From: Niastella sp966211305
Lineage (GTDB): Bacteria > Bacteroidota > Bacteroidia > Chitinophagales > Chitinophagaceae
Length of the DNA stretch: 64,000 nt
Assembly (NCBI GenBank): GCA_966211305.1
Contig: CBIHPC010000006.1
Span: 18,051-82,050, forward strand
Direction of reading: 5' to 3'
Part shown: piece after piece, positions 15,979 through 24,829 of the stretch
Layout of the letters: each line of letters starts with the position of its first letter
Position numbering within the stretch: the stretch's first letter is position 1
Made by a program: the position numbers and the translations under genes
The notes under the pieces: generated by a model
Told to the model about the DNA's origin: nothing
Databases searched by the model: none
Seen by the model: only the letters and a program-made list of their open reading frames with translations

Positions 15979-16057
15979 GATGATTAGTTTCGGGAAGAGT
16001 AATTAAGTATAAGTTTGCTGCTTTTGCTATGTTAACTCAACCCTAAACATTCCCTGG

Positions 16058-16122
16058 AACATTTTCCCCCAGACTTTTACTTTCCTTAACCACGGAAGCT
16101 TAAAGCCGTGGGGGAAAATGTT
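16058..16122 (+). terminator. Stem-loop between precursor and lanC (attenuator-like)
   Basis: AACATTTTCCCCC at 16058-16070 pairs perfectly with GGGGGAAAATGTT at 16110-16122. Inside it CCACGG and CCGTGG form an alternative inner hairpin around AAGCTT. T-rich sequence follows. In lanthipeptide operons a partial terminator here commonly gives more precursor than enzyme mRNA; the same role is inferred here. Confidence 0.75.
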
Positions 16123-16174
16123 ATTGTATTTTCTATTCTCATTATGTACTTTTTATTGACCTCAAAAATTATAT

Positions 16175-17377
16175 ATGGATAAGTACAGGAAACTGGCTTA
16201 TGAGAAGATCATTGAAATTGAGGAAAAGACTTTTACAGAATTTTGCCTAAAACAGTCATCCATATCCCTCTTAAACGGATTGTCCGGCGTTCCTTTTTTT
16301 TATTGGAACTTATATAACCTTTACAAAAGCGAGTCATACCTGCAAAAAATGGAATTCGTAATTGATAAGGTGTTGGAAAATGCAAATGACCCGTCGAATA
16401 AATTAAATTACTGTGATGGATTAGCCGGTGTTGGCTACATGCTTAATTTCTTTAAGAACCAGGAAGTACTTGACAATGAAATTGAATCTTACCTCACTGA
16501 GCTTGACGATTTGTTAATTCCAGTGGTTAATCAGCAGATCGATGAAGGATATCTTGATTTCCTCCATGGAGCTCTGGGCATTTTGAATTACCTGCTTCGG
16601 CGCACAGCATCAAACCGGTTAATAAGAGAACGTGTAAAGGATACCTGTGAAAAGCTCATAGAAAAAATGAAGACCGAAGTAAGCATGGGCACTACTTCAG
16701 GCGCATCTATTTATGATGGAGTTGCGGTTAAGCATTTAAATCTGGGTATGGCGCACGGACTGGTTTCGAATATTTTCTTTCTTTCGAAATATTACGAACA
16801 TTTTCCTGAAAAGCAGCTGGTAAATGAGGTGTTAATGCTGATTTGGAATGAGTTTAATACTTATGAGTCTGCCGATATAAACTCCATTTCTGTTTATCCC
16901 AGTATAGTTAACGAAAGCGGTAACAGTCATCATAGTGTTCCCCTGGGCTGGTGTTACGGCGATTCAATTATTGCGTTGGGCCTGGCTAAAATGTCTGACG
17001 CATATAAGTCGCCGCAATTAATGCAAAAGGCAACCGAGGTTGCTAATTTGACATTAAAACGGAATACCCCCGAAACGGCATTTATTAATGATGCCTGCTT
17101 ATGTCATGGAACCTGCAGTAATGCACAGATTTATAAACGATGGTATGAGCTTACCGGCGACAGGCTGTACCGGGAAGCTTATGAAAACTGGATAATGCAT
17201 ACAATATCTATGGGAAATCACATAGATGGCATAGGTGGTTACAAACGGTATTATGGCGATGGGTCAAGAAACGAATATGGCATTTTAAACGGTGCTATGG
17301 GAATCGGTTTGGTTTTGATAGATTTTTTAGCTGACAATAGAAGCTCCAACTGGGATGAGTTGCTATTAATGAACTAA
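16175..17377 (+). CDS. Lanthionine synthetase C family cyclase (LanC)
   Basis: A 400-residue LanC. These zinc enzymes add Cys thiols to dehydroalanine or dehydrobutyrine to form lanthionine or methyllanthionine rings. All hallmarks are present: LGMAHG (190-195), GWCYGD with zinc ligand C260, and CHG with ligands C310 and H311. Repeated GxxG-type segments (LNGLSGVPFF, CDGLAGVGYM, LHGALGILNY, LNGAMGIGLV) mark the double-ring alpha/alpha barrel. It is the first gene after the precursor stem-loop and precedes lanB by 84 bp. Probably cytoplasmic, acting in complex with LanB. Confidence 0.95.
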   Translation: MDKYRKLAYEKIIEIEEKTFTEFCLKQSSISLLNGLSGVPFFYWNLYNLYKSESYLQKMEFVIDKVLENANDPSNKLNYCDGLAGVGYMLNFFKNQEVLDNEIESYLTELDDLLIPVVNQQIDEGYLDFLHGALGILNYLLRRTASNRLIRERVKDTCEKLIEKMKTEVSMGTTSGASIYDGVAVKHLNLGMAHGLVSNIFFLSKYYEHFPEKQLVNEVLMLIWNEFNTYESADINSISVYPSIVNESGNSHHSVPLGWCYGDSIIALGLAKMSDAYKSPQLMQKATEVANLTLKRNTPETAFINDACLCHGTCSNAQIYKRWYELTGDRLYREAYENWIMHTISMGNHIDGIGGYKRYYGDGSRNEYGILNGAMGIGLVLIDFLADNRSSNWDELLLMN

Positions 17378-17461
17378 GGGTAAAGGAAAAAGCTGATAAA
17401 TACCGCAAGTTGAAATCAGACGAATTAATTAATCAGGGCAGCAGACAATAATAAATGCATT

Positions 17462-20400
17462 ATGAAGATCGATTCATTTGGAAGGGCCTTTATCCGTACG
17501 CCGGCTTTCCCCATAACGGAATTTTTAAAGATAGCCGGCAACGAAGAGTACTTACTGAAACATTTCATAAACAGTAATTTTTTCAGGAACGGACTGTATT
17601 TTGCTTCACCGGAGCTCTATAATTCGCTAACAAAAGATCAGGCTCCTGGGAGCGGGCCTGCCATAGCCGGAAAATTAAAGCATGCGCTATTAAAATATGC
17701 GATCAGGGCCACCTCCAGAAGTACGCCGTTTGGTTTATTTGCCGGAATAGGCACGGTCAATATCGCAAATCACACCAATATTGAAATCGACGAACAGAGC
17801 TGTTTCAGATTGCATTCCCGCCTTGATGTTGATTTCTTGTGTTCGGTAATTCATGACCTTTCCCGAAAAGGTCCCTTAAAAAAATATTTGCTGTATTATC
17901 CCAATTCTGCACTTTATCGGTTGGGTGATCATTATCGTACTATTGAAACCCGGTATGTTAACAAAAGAAGAAAGTATGAGTTAACTTCTTTTGAGTATAA
18001 CGAATATGTAGAAATGATTTTGAAAATATGCAGCGGGGGCGCTTCGGTAAGTGCGATGGTTGATTGCGTTGTTTCAGACAACGTGAGTATGATGGAGGCC
18101 GAAGCATTCATAGATGAACTCATCGAAAACCAGGTGTTGGTCAGTGAACTGGAACCTTCTACAACAGGTATGGAAATAGCCGATCAGTTACAGGAAACTA
18201 TTGGTATTGTTATGAGCCGGGGGCTTACTGAACCGGATATGCGGTTTGCGCGGCAGGTAAGGGAACAGCTTTGTCATTTTATCAATACGCTCAGGGGATA
18301 TGCACAGCATGATCTTACCAGGGATCGGGTGCCTCAATACCGGTACGTCATTGATTCTATGAAACAAATAATACCTGAATTGCCCGATAAGCACGCGATA
18401 CAGTCTGATATGAAGATTGCCTTCACCGGTAATGAGGTTGATCGCAGGGTCATCGGTAATATAAAAAAAGGTATAAGCGTACTTAGGCGTTTTACAAAAA
18501 AAGATTCCGGGAAAGGAATGCTCGATATTTTTATTGATAAATTTATTGAAAGGTACGAAACAAGAGAAGTACCGCTCATAGAAGCTTTGGATGTTGAAAC
18601 TGGTATCGGATATGGAGAATATATGGAAAATCACGGTCTTGAAGTTTCATCATTGCTTTCGGAACTACCGTTTTACAAACCCTCCGATAGCAACGGCTCA
18701 ATTACCTGGAACCACTTCCATGCCTTTTGGTCGAACAAGATCATTGATTGTTTAAAAACCGGCACTACAACCGTACAGCTTACGCAGGAAGAAGTAAACT
18801 TGTTTGAAGATAACGAATCGTTTGCCTTGTGTGACACATTTGTGGCAGGCGCCACATTGCTAAAAGGCAGGGATAGCATTGAACCTGTTATTGATTTAAA
18901 ATTTTGCGGAAGTGTAACTGCTGCACTGTGGACCGGGAGGTTTTGCCATATAGATGAAAACATTCATGCCCTCACCAAAGAGATTGCCGGTTATGAAGAG
19001 CTGGTGAATGAAGATTCCATTGTTGCCGAGATCAATCATTTGCCACATGACCGGCTGGGCAACGTATTGCAACGCCCTGTGTTCAGGTCATTTGAAATTC
19101 CTTATCTCGCCAAAAGTCCCGTTCCGCCATCGAACCAGTTACCTCTTGAAGATCTGATGATCTCGGTTGTAGACAAAAAGATCGTACTGCGCTCGAAGCG
19201 CCTGAACAAAAAGATCATTCCTTTTTTATCAAATGCGCATACCTATAGTTTCAATACCCTGCCCCTGTATTACTTCCTTGGCGATTTGCAGGTGCGTGAC
19301 CGGATGCATGTGTTTACGTTAGACCTGGGCAGTTGTATGAAGGTGTATAAATTCCTTCCGCGTATTGTTTACAACAATATTATTTTAAATGTAGCTGCAT
19401 GGAGTATTGACCGTCATGATATTGAGGTCATTCTCGAATCTGCCAGCCCTGTCGAAGCTTTCAGGCAATATTGTATAAACAGGTTGATACCCCGCTACTT
19501 CCTTTTAAGCGAGTCGGACAACCAGTTACTCATAGACCGGGACAGTGATCTATGCATGGATTTATTTATCAATGAAATAAAAAATAAAGGAAGCATCCTT
19601 TTAAATGAGTCGTGGTTGAACGATTATGATTATATAACGAAAAACAATAACGGGGAGGCCTATAATAACGAAGTGCTGTTTTGTTTCAGGCAGGAACCTG
19701 TTGCAGGCAAAACCACTAAAGCACAGATCGATTATAACCGGCAACCTGAAACAAGAGATTTTATTCCAGGAACCGAATGGCTGTATTACAAAATATATGG
19801 CGGATTTAAAACCAATGACGATATCATTGTAAAGTTACATACACCTTTACAGACGCTAATACAGCAGGGCATACTTAAGAAATGGTTTTTTCTCAGGTAC
19901 TTCGACCCCGGTGCCCATCTAAGGGTCAGAATGCAGCTGAACAATGTGCAGCAGGTTGACCGGGTACTGGACCCGTTTACCTCCTTACTGAATAATTACT
20001 ACAACGACGGCCTGATCTGGAAAGTAAGCCTGGACACTTATCAAAGGGAATATGAACGATACGGATTTGCTGGTATTGACAATGTTGAAAGCATATTCCA
20101 TTATGACAGTGATGTTTGCCTGCAGCTATTATCTTTTGTGAAAGATACCGGAAATGAAAATCTTCGCTGGATGGCGGCTTTATACGCGGCTGAAAGTTAT
20201 ATGAACCTGTTTGGATTGGGCAAGCTGGAAAAAATGAATTTTTCAAAGGCGGCAAAAGAGGGATACGCCCGGAGTTTAGGAAGTTTCAAGCTGACCAAAA
20301 AAGCCATCACCAAAAAATATGAAACCAATAAAGGTATAATTGATCATTTGATAAACAGGGATGCAGCAGATGCTGAAATGGCTGAATTGATTTGTGTAAC

Positions 20401-20614
20401 CGACAAACAACATGAGGTAATGCGCCCATACATAGAACGTTTGAAAGTAAATGCCGGCAACAGGTATGCCGAAATTATGAGCGACCTCATTCATATGAAC
20501 ATCAACAGGTTAACGAGAGCCAAGAATGTTGCCTATGAATACGTCATCTACGAATTTTTGGAAAACTATTACTTCAGGTCGCGTCAGAAGGCCGCTTTTA
20601 CAAACCGCCATTAA
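17462..20614 (+). CDS. Full-length lantibiotic dehydratase (LanB)
   Basis: A 1050-residue class I dehydratase. The N-terminal part (to about residue 760) is the glutamylation domain, which uses glutamyl-tRNA to activate Ser/Thr; RSTPFGLFAG at 86-95 is a family hallmark. The C-terminal part (about 768-1040, beginning GTEWLYYKIYGG) is the elimination domain with LRYFDPGAHLRVRM and YQREYERYG, the latter a conserved active-region motif. Length equals typical fused LanB proteins, so the stand-alone domain protein at 14524-15378 is additional and not a split half. Followed 31 bp later by a glycosyltransferase. Confidence 0.96.
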   Translation: MKIDSFGRAFIRTPAFPITEFLKIAGNEEYLLKHFINSNFFRNGLYFASPELYNSLTKDQAPGSGPAIAGKLKHALLKYAIRATSRSTPFGLFAGIGTVNIANHTNIEIDEQSCFRLHSRLDVDFLCSVIHDLSRKGPLKKYLLYYPNSALYRLGDHYRTIETRYVNKRRKYELTSFEYNEYVEMILKICSGGASVSAMVDCVVSDNVSMMEAEAFIDELIENQVLVSELEPSTTGMEIADQLQETIGIVMSRGLTEPDMRFARQVREQLCHFINTLRGYAQHDLTRDRVPQYRYVIDSMKQIIPELPDKHAIQSDMKIAFTGNEVDRRVIGNIKKGISVLRRFTKKDSGKGMLDIFIDKFIERYETREVPLIEALDVETGIGYGEYMENHGLEVSSLLSELPFYKPSDSNGSITWNHFHAFWSNKIIDCLKTGTTTVQLTQEEVNLFEDNESFALCDTFVAGATLLKGRDSIEPVIDLKFCGSVTAALWTGRFCHIDENIHALTKEIAGYEELVNEDSIVAEINHLPHDRLGNVLQRPVFRSFEIPYLAKSPVPPSNQLPLEDLMISVVDKKIVLRSKRLNKKIIPFLSNAHTYSFNTLPLYYFLGDLQVRDRMHVFTLDLGSCMKVYKFLPRIVYNNIILNVAAWSIDRHDIEVILESASPVEAFRQYCINRLIPRYFLLSESDNQLLIDRDSDLCMDLFINEIKNKGSILLNESWLNDYDYITKNNNGEAYNNEVLFCFRQEPVAGKTTKAQIDYNRQPETRDFIPGTEWLYYKIYGGFKTNDDIIVKLHTPLQTLIQQGILKKWFFLRYFDPGAHLRVRMQLNNVQQVDRVLDPFTSLLNNYYNDGLIWKVSLDTYQREYERYGFAGIDNVESIFHYDSDVCLQLLSFVKDTGNENLRWMAALYAAESYMNLFGLGKLEKMNFSKAAKEGYARSLGSFKLTKKAITKKYETNKGIIDHLINRDAADAEMAELICVTDKQHEVMRPYIERLKVNAGNRYAEIMSDLIHMNINRLTRAKNVAYEYVIYEFLENYYFRSRQKAAFTNRH

Positions 20615-20645
20615 AAGCAGCCGACTCAATTTTTAAGTACATGCT

Positions 20646-22379
20646 ATGATTTATATTACCGCCCAGCCCGACGATTATTATTTTACCTGGCAGCTTGAAT
20701 TACAGTTGCTCAATTTTAGCCGGATGGGAATTCCACCCGAAGATATCCATGTGCTGATAGGTTATCACCCGCAAAGAGGGTTGCGCCATTACTTTCGGGA
20801 ATTAGTAGCCCGGAATAAACAGGCCACTTTTTTTATTTATCCCGACAACAGAACACGCAAAAATTATCTTTCTTCCATAAGGCCCCATATCATTAAGCAA
20901 CATATACTAACCTGCCCCCGCCTGCTATCGGAACCGGTGTTTTATTGTGATTCTGATATTTTGTTCAGGGAATTGCCAAACTTTCAGGAGATGCTTACCG
21001 ATGATCGCTGGTACGTATCGGATACCAGGTATTACCTCGATATGGCTACCATTAAACGCACCGGCAGCGAAGAACTGTTTTTGCAAATGTGCTCGGTCAT
21101 TGGTATTCCTCCGGAAACAGTTATCCAAAACGATCATAATGTTGGAGGCGCCCAGTATCTGATAAAGAATATGACCTGGGAGTTTTGGGATAAGGTGGAA
21201 AAAGATTCTGAGACGTTATTTGTAAAGCTGGAAGACTATAATAACACTGTAGGAGAAAAAGAGTATATCGAAAAGGGAAGAAAGAAAACCGGATATCCTG
21301 GTATACAATCATGGCTCACCGATATGTGGGTAGTGCTGTGGAATGCGTGGCTATTTGGGTATTCTACAAAAATTCATCCTGAGCTCGACTTCTGCTGGAC
21401 AAAAAATCATATTACCGCCTGGTACGACAAAAAAATATTGCATTATTCAGGCGTTATGCCCGAGAAAAACAATACAGCTTTCAGGAAAAGCCAGTATACG
21501 CATTGTTCGCCTTTCGACGATGAATTCAGCAATATTGATATGGAAACCTGCAGTATGCCGGTTGTTGAACTGATCAAAGAATATGTAAAAATAAGGGAAG
21601 ACAGCAGGATAGACCTGATGGACGTATCTTTTTTGATACCGGTACGTATAGACTCGGAAAGCCGGTTAACTAATCTGCTGATCGCTACGTACTACCTGCA
21701 CAAATATTTTAAGACCAATATTCTCATAAGGGAATCTGATAAAACACAAAAAGTACCGTTTAACAAGCTGCCTCCTTCCTGTACATACCATTTTGTTCAG
21801 GATGATACCCCCATGCTTAATCGCACCCGGCTCGATAACATATTGATTTCAGAAGCCTCCACACCTGTTATAGCCATTTATGATACCGATGTGGTGCTGC
21901 CTGTGCAGCAGATTGTACAAGCCGTGGAATTGATACGAACGGGAGGGGCCGACTATGTTTCTCCTTTTGACGGCGAGTTCGTTAATATAGATAAAGTGCT
22001 TAAGGGTATTTTCAGCAAATTGCTCGACGCCGGCCTGCTTACCATTAATAAAAATAAAATGTTAACCAGCAGCAAACGTTCATGGGGTGGCTCCTGCTTT
22101 ATACGGAAAAATGATTATGTGGCTGCCGGTATGGATAATGAGGTATTTCGAAGTTGGGGGCCTGAAGATATTGAACGGGTAAAAAGATTCGAAATACTCG
22201 GTTATAAGATCAGGAGAATACCCGGCCCATTGTTTCATCTGGATCATGAAAGGAATGAATCAGGATATACCAGCATAGAGGCTTATTGCGACAATATAGA
22301 AGAGTATATTAAAATATGCAATATGAGTTCGGATGCCTTACGCCTTCATATTTCAACATGGGAATGGACAAAAATTTAA
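20646..22379 (+). CDS. Two-domain glycosyltransferase
   Basis: A 577-residue protein that looks like a fusion of two GT-A domains. The N-terminal half has FYCDSDILF (D102-x-D104), a DxD nucleotide-sugar motif. The C-terminal half (from about residue 325, VSFLIPVRIDSESR) has AIYDTDVVL near 412 and WGPEDIERVKRFEILGY near 504, typical of galactosyltransferase-like C-terminal domains (Glyco_transf_7C). No membrane segment is visible. It lies inside the operon between lanB and the second lanC-like gene, so it may glycosylate the lanthipeptide. Sugar and acceptor are unknown. Confidence 0.78.
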   Translation: MIYITAQPDDYYFTWQLELQLLNFSRMGIPPEDIHVLIGYHPQRGLRHYFRELVARNKQATFFIYPDNRTRKNYLSSIRPHIIKQHILTCPRLLSEPVFYCDSDILFRELPNFQEMLTDDRWYVSDTRYYLDMATIKRTGSEELFLQMCSVIGIPPETVIQNDHNVGGAQYLIKNMTWEFWDKVEKDSETLFVKLEDYNNTVGEKEYIEKGRKKTGYPGIQSWLTDMWVVLWNAWLFGYSTKIHPELDFCWTKNHITAWYDKKILHYSGVMPEKNNTAFRKSQYTHCSPFDDEFSNIDMETCSMPVVELIKEYVKIREDSRIDLMDVSFLIPVRIDSESRLTNLLIATYYLHKYFKTNILIRESDKTQKVPFNKLPPSCTYHFVQDDTPMLNRTRLDNILISEASTPVIAIYDTDVVLPVQQIVQAVELIRTGGADYVSPFDGEFVNIDKVLKGIFSKLLDAGLLTINKNKMLTSSKRSWGGSCFIRKNDYVAAGMDNEVFRSWGPEDIERVKRFEILGYKIRRIPGPLFHLDHERNESGYTSIEAYCDNIEEYIKICNMSSDALRLHISTWEWTKI

Positions 22380-22391
22380 AATATTATAGAA

Positions 22392-23456
22392 ATGCAGCAA
22401 TTGATAAATAATTTAATCAATCATATAGAAAAACAGGATATTGTAGAAGTTAACTCGTATGGCTTATGGAATGGAAAAGCCGGAATGGCTATCGTATATT
22501 GTTTGTTAATGAGGTATACCGGCAGCGAGCATTTTTCAGATAAAGCGTTGACCCTGCTCGATGATGTAAGTGATGGCATATCTTCTATTGGTGCATTGAC
22601 CTTTGCGGATGGGCTTGCAGGTATCGGATGGGCCTTTGAGTGGTTAAAAGAAAATGAATTTATAGATATCGATACCGATCAGGCCCTTGAAGAAATTGAT
22701 GATACGATGTACAGGTCAATTGTTTTTGGTGCCGATGAAAATATATCTCTGCAGAATGGCACTTTAGGGAAAGCTGTTTATATTACCAAAAGATTTCAGA
22801 GCATCAATGAAAATACATCGCGGTTCAGAAATATCTGTTTGCAGGAATGCCTGGTTTTACTTACCAATGACCTGAAAGCAAAATTAACCGGAGAAGCCGG
22901 GATACTGGCTAATGGATTTATGACCAGCCGTAATGCCCAGGATATGATTAATTGCGCTCATGCGTTGCTTTTTTTAAGCAGGTTCCTGCAACTGAAACTT
23001 AACCTCGCTACGGTAGAAGATACATTGTACAGTTTGACAGACGCTGTAGAGTTACAACTGAAAAACTATTGTACCGGCATGCATGAAATGATTACTTCTG
23101 AATTCCATTTATCATTGCAGTATCTTGCCTTTTGCTACTATAAGGCCGGAAATTATTATGGTATTCTCACATGGCAACAAAGAGGTTTGTCATATATGAA
23201 GCAATTAGATGTTATGAGTAGTTTAGATACCAGGTTGTCAGACAGCGACAAGATCAGAAAAATGCAGATAAATTCATTATTATACATTAAGTCACCCGAA
23301 GAACCCCGTAAAGAAAATATAGAATGCCTGTTGAAAACAATGGATATTGGCAACCTGCCCTTTAAATTACAGGGCGGTTCCGGAATGGCCTTACTATCCT
23401 GTCTAAGTGTAACTGAACCTCAGTTAGTTACCGATTGGCATCAATTAATAGCATAA
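22392..23456 (+). CDS. LanC-like protein without zinc ligands
   Basis: A 354-residue protein with LanC-type helical repeat signatures: LWNGKAGMAIVYCLL (about 25-39), FADGLAGIGWAFEWL (about 73-87) and LQNGTLGKAVYI (about 117-128). However, neither the WCYG motif nor the CHG motif is present, and no Cys/His pair replaces them in the C-terminal half. It is therefore unlikely to be a zinc-dependent cyclase. It could be a structural partner of LanC, a leader-binding subunit or a different enzyme. Spacing to its neighbours is 12 bp and 4 bp, so it is part of the operon. Confidence 0.75.
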   Translation: MQQLINNLINHIEKQDIVEVNSYGLWNGKAGMAIVYCLLMRYTGSEHFSDKALTLLDDVSDGISSIGALTFADGLAGIGWAFEWLKENEFIDIDTDQALEEIDDTMYRSIVFGADENISLQNGTLGKAVYITKRFQSINENTSRFRNICLQECLVLLTNDLKAKLTGEAGILANGFMTSRNAQDMINCAHALLFLSRFLQLKLNLATVEDTLYSLTDAVELQLKNYCTGMHEMITSEFHLSLQYLAFCYYKAGNYYGILTWQQRGLSYMKQLDVMSSLDTRLSDSDKIRKMQINSLLYIKSPEEPRKENIECLLKTMDIGNLPFKLQGGSGMALLSCLSVTEPQLVTDWHQLIA

Positions 23457-23460
23457 CAGT

Positions 23461-24765
23461 ATGAAAGAAGCCGGACTTATATATTTCATTTGCAGCTTAT
23501 TTTTCAATAGTTACGGGCAGGCGACCGACAGTAGCAGGAATAATTTGTTGCTTGAAAAAGCCGTGAGGTTAACCGACGTAGCCGACACCCCTGAATTCAG
23601 AAAACTATTGCAGCCTGTAATTGATGAATTAAAGAAACATAAGATCGTTGGCCTGGGTGAAGGAACGCACGGCACCCGGGAATTTACCGTTTTAAGATCG
23701 ATCATCACTCAAATGCTGGCAGAACAAAATGCAATTAATACCATTTGTATTGAAAATCCTTTCGGTGCAACCACCTACCTCGATTCACTTTTGAATGCAG
23801 GTGATACCGATATAAACGGGCTGATGCAGGAAGCCTTGTTATCGATTTATCAGACTACTGAATTTAAACAGTTTCTTGAATGGGTACGGGCGTATAACCG
23901 AAAAAGTGAGCATAAACTGCAATTGGTAGGAATTGATTTTGCCGAAATTAAACAAACGGCCATGGTCTTACAGCAAAAACTGGCCGTCTATGAAATAAAG
24001 GAACTGAACCAGGTTGCCGGCAGCATTTATAAATGTGCTGCTTTTCAGGATTCGATGTGGTTCAATATGAATAACCGCCGGTTTAAATTCGATGCCAAAG
24101 CTACCGCTTTAAACGGCATTGCATTGTATGAGCATATTAAGAAGCTTGAATACCTGTTAACCCTCAATAATATAATGCAAACAGAGCTTATTAAAGCCTG
24201 CCTGCTGAACTGCCGGCATGCAACAGAAATTTTTGTCAAACCAGCGCAGGGTAAGGTTCCGGCTCCAAGAGATCAGTTGATGGCTGAAATGGTTAACCTT
24301 ACCGGTGCTGATAATAAAAGCAGGATCGTTGTGTGGGCCCATAATGCGCATATTGGTTGTGAGCCTGTTTTTGGCGATGGCAGCGCTGCCGGCGGTATGG
24401 GCAAAATCATTAAGGACCAGCATTCCGATTACTTTGCCTTAGGCACCTGCACTGCTTCAGGAACATATAGTGCTACCAAAGACCGGTTTGATACAAGGCA
24501 AAATAAATTTTCGGCATATAAGCTCGGAAATCCTGATAAACAATCATGGGAATATTTATTTGCCACATCCGACGCCGGCGCTTTTTATCTTGACCTGAGG
24601 TTGAACAAACAATTTAAGGAAGTGAACTTATTGCATCGGATAATAGGCTACCGGGTGGTTTCAAAATCGCTAAGCAGCAGTTACACCAGCAAAAATATCG
24701 GCAACCTGTATGATGCCATCATTTTTATTAAACATACAAATGCGTCCAACCATCAGATTCTATAA
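23461..24765 (+). CDS. Secreted erythromycin-esterase-family protein
   Basis: A 434-residue member of the erythromycin esterase (EreA/EreB-like) family. Key motifs are GLGEGTHGTREF with H70, the general-base position in Ere enzymes, the ICIENPFG segment and VVWAHNAHIG near residue 293. A short N-terminal hydrophobic stretch (about 4-19) ending in GQA suggests a signal peptide and periplasmic location. Ere enzymes open macrolactones, but many relatives act on other substrates. It begins 4 bp after the LanC-like gene. Possible roles are ester or imide hydrolysis on the exported product or self-protection; none is demonstrated. Confidence 0.8.
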   Translation: MKEAGLIYFICSLFFNSYGQATDSSRNNLLLEKAVRLTDVADTPEFRKLLQPVIDELKKHKIVGLGEGTHGTREFTVLRSIITQMLAEQNAINTICIENPFGATTYLDSLLNAGDTDINGLMQEALLSIYQTTEFKQFLEWVRAYNRKSEHKLQLVGIDFAEIKQTAMVLQQKLAVYEIKELNQVAGSIYKCAAFQDSMWFNMNNRRFKFDAKATALNGIALYEHIKKLEYLLTLNNIMQTELIKACLLNCRHATEIFVKPAQGKVPAPRDQLMAEMVNLTGADNKSRIVVWAHNAHIGCEPVFGDGSAAGGMGKIIKDQHSDYFALGTCTASGTYSATKDRFDTRQNKFSAYKLGNPDKQSWEYLFATSDAGAFYLDLRLNKQFKEVNLLHRIIGYRVVSKSLSSSYTSKNIGNLYDAIIFIKHTNASNHQIL

Positions 24766-24829
24766 TTAGTTTGTTGCAGCTTAACCTTACAAACGAATAT
24801 TGTGGTTGGAGATACGATGATTAACTATT

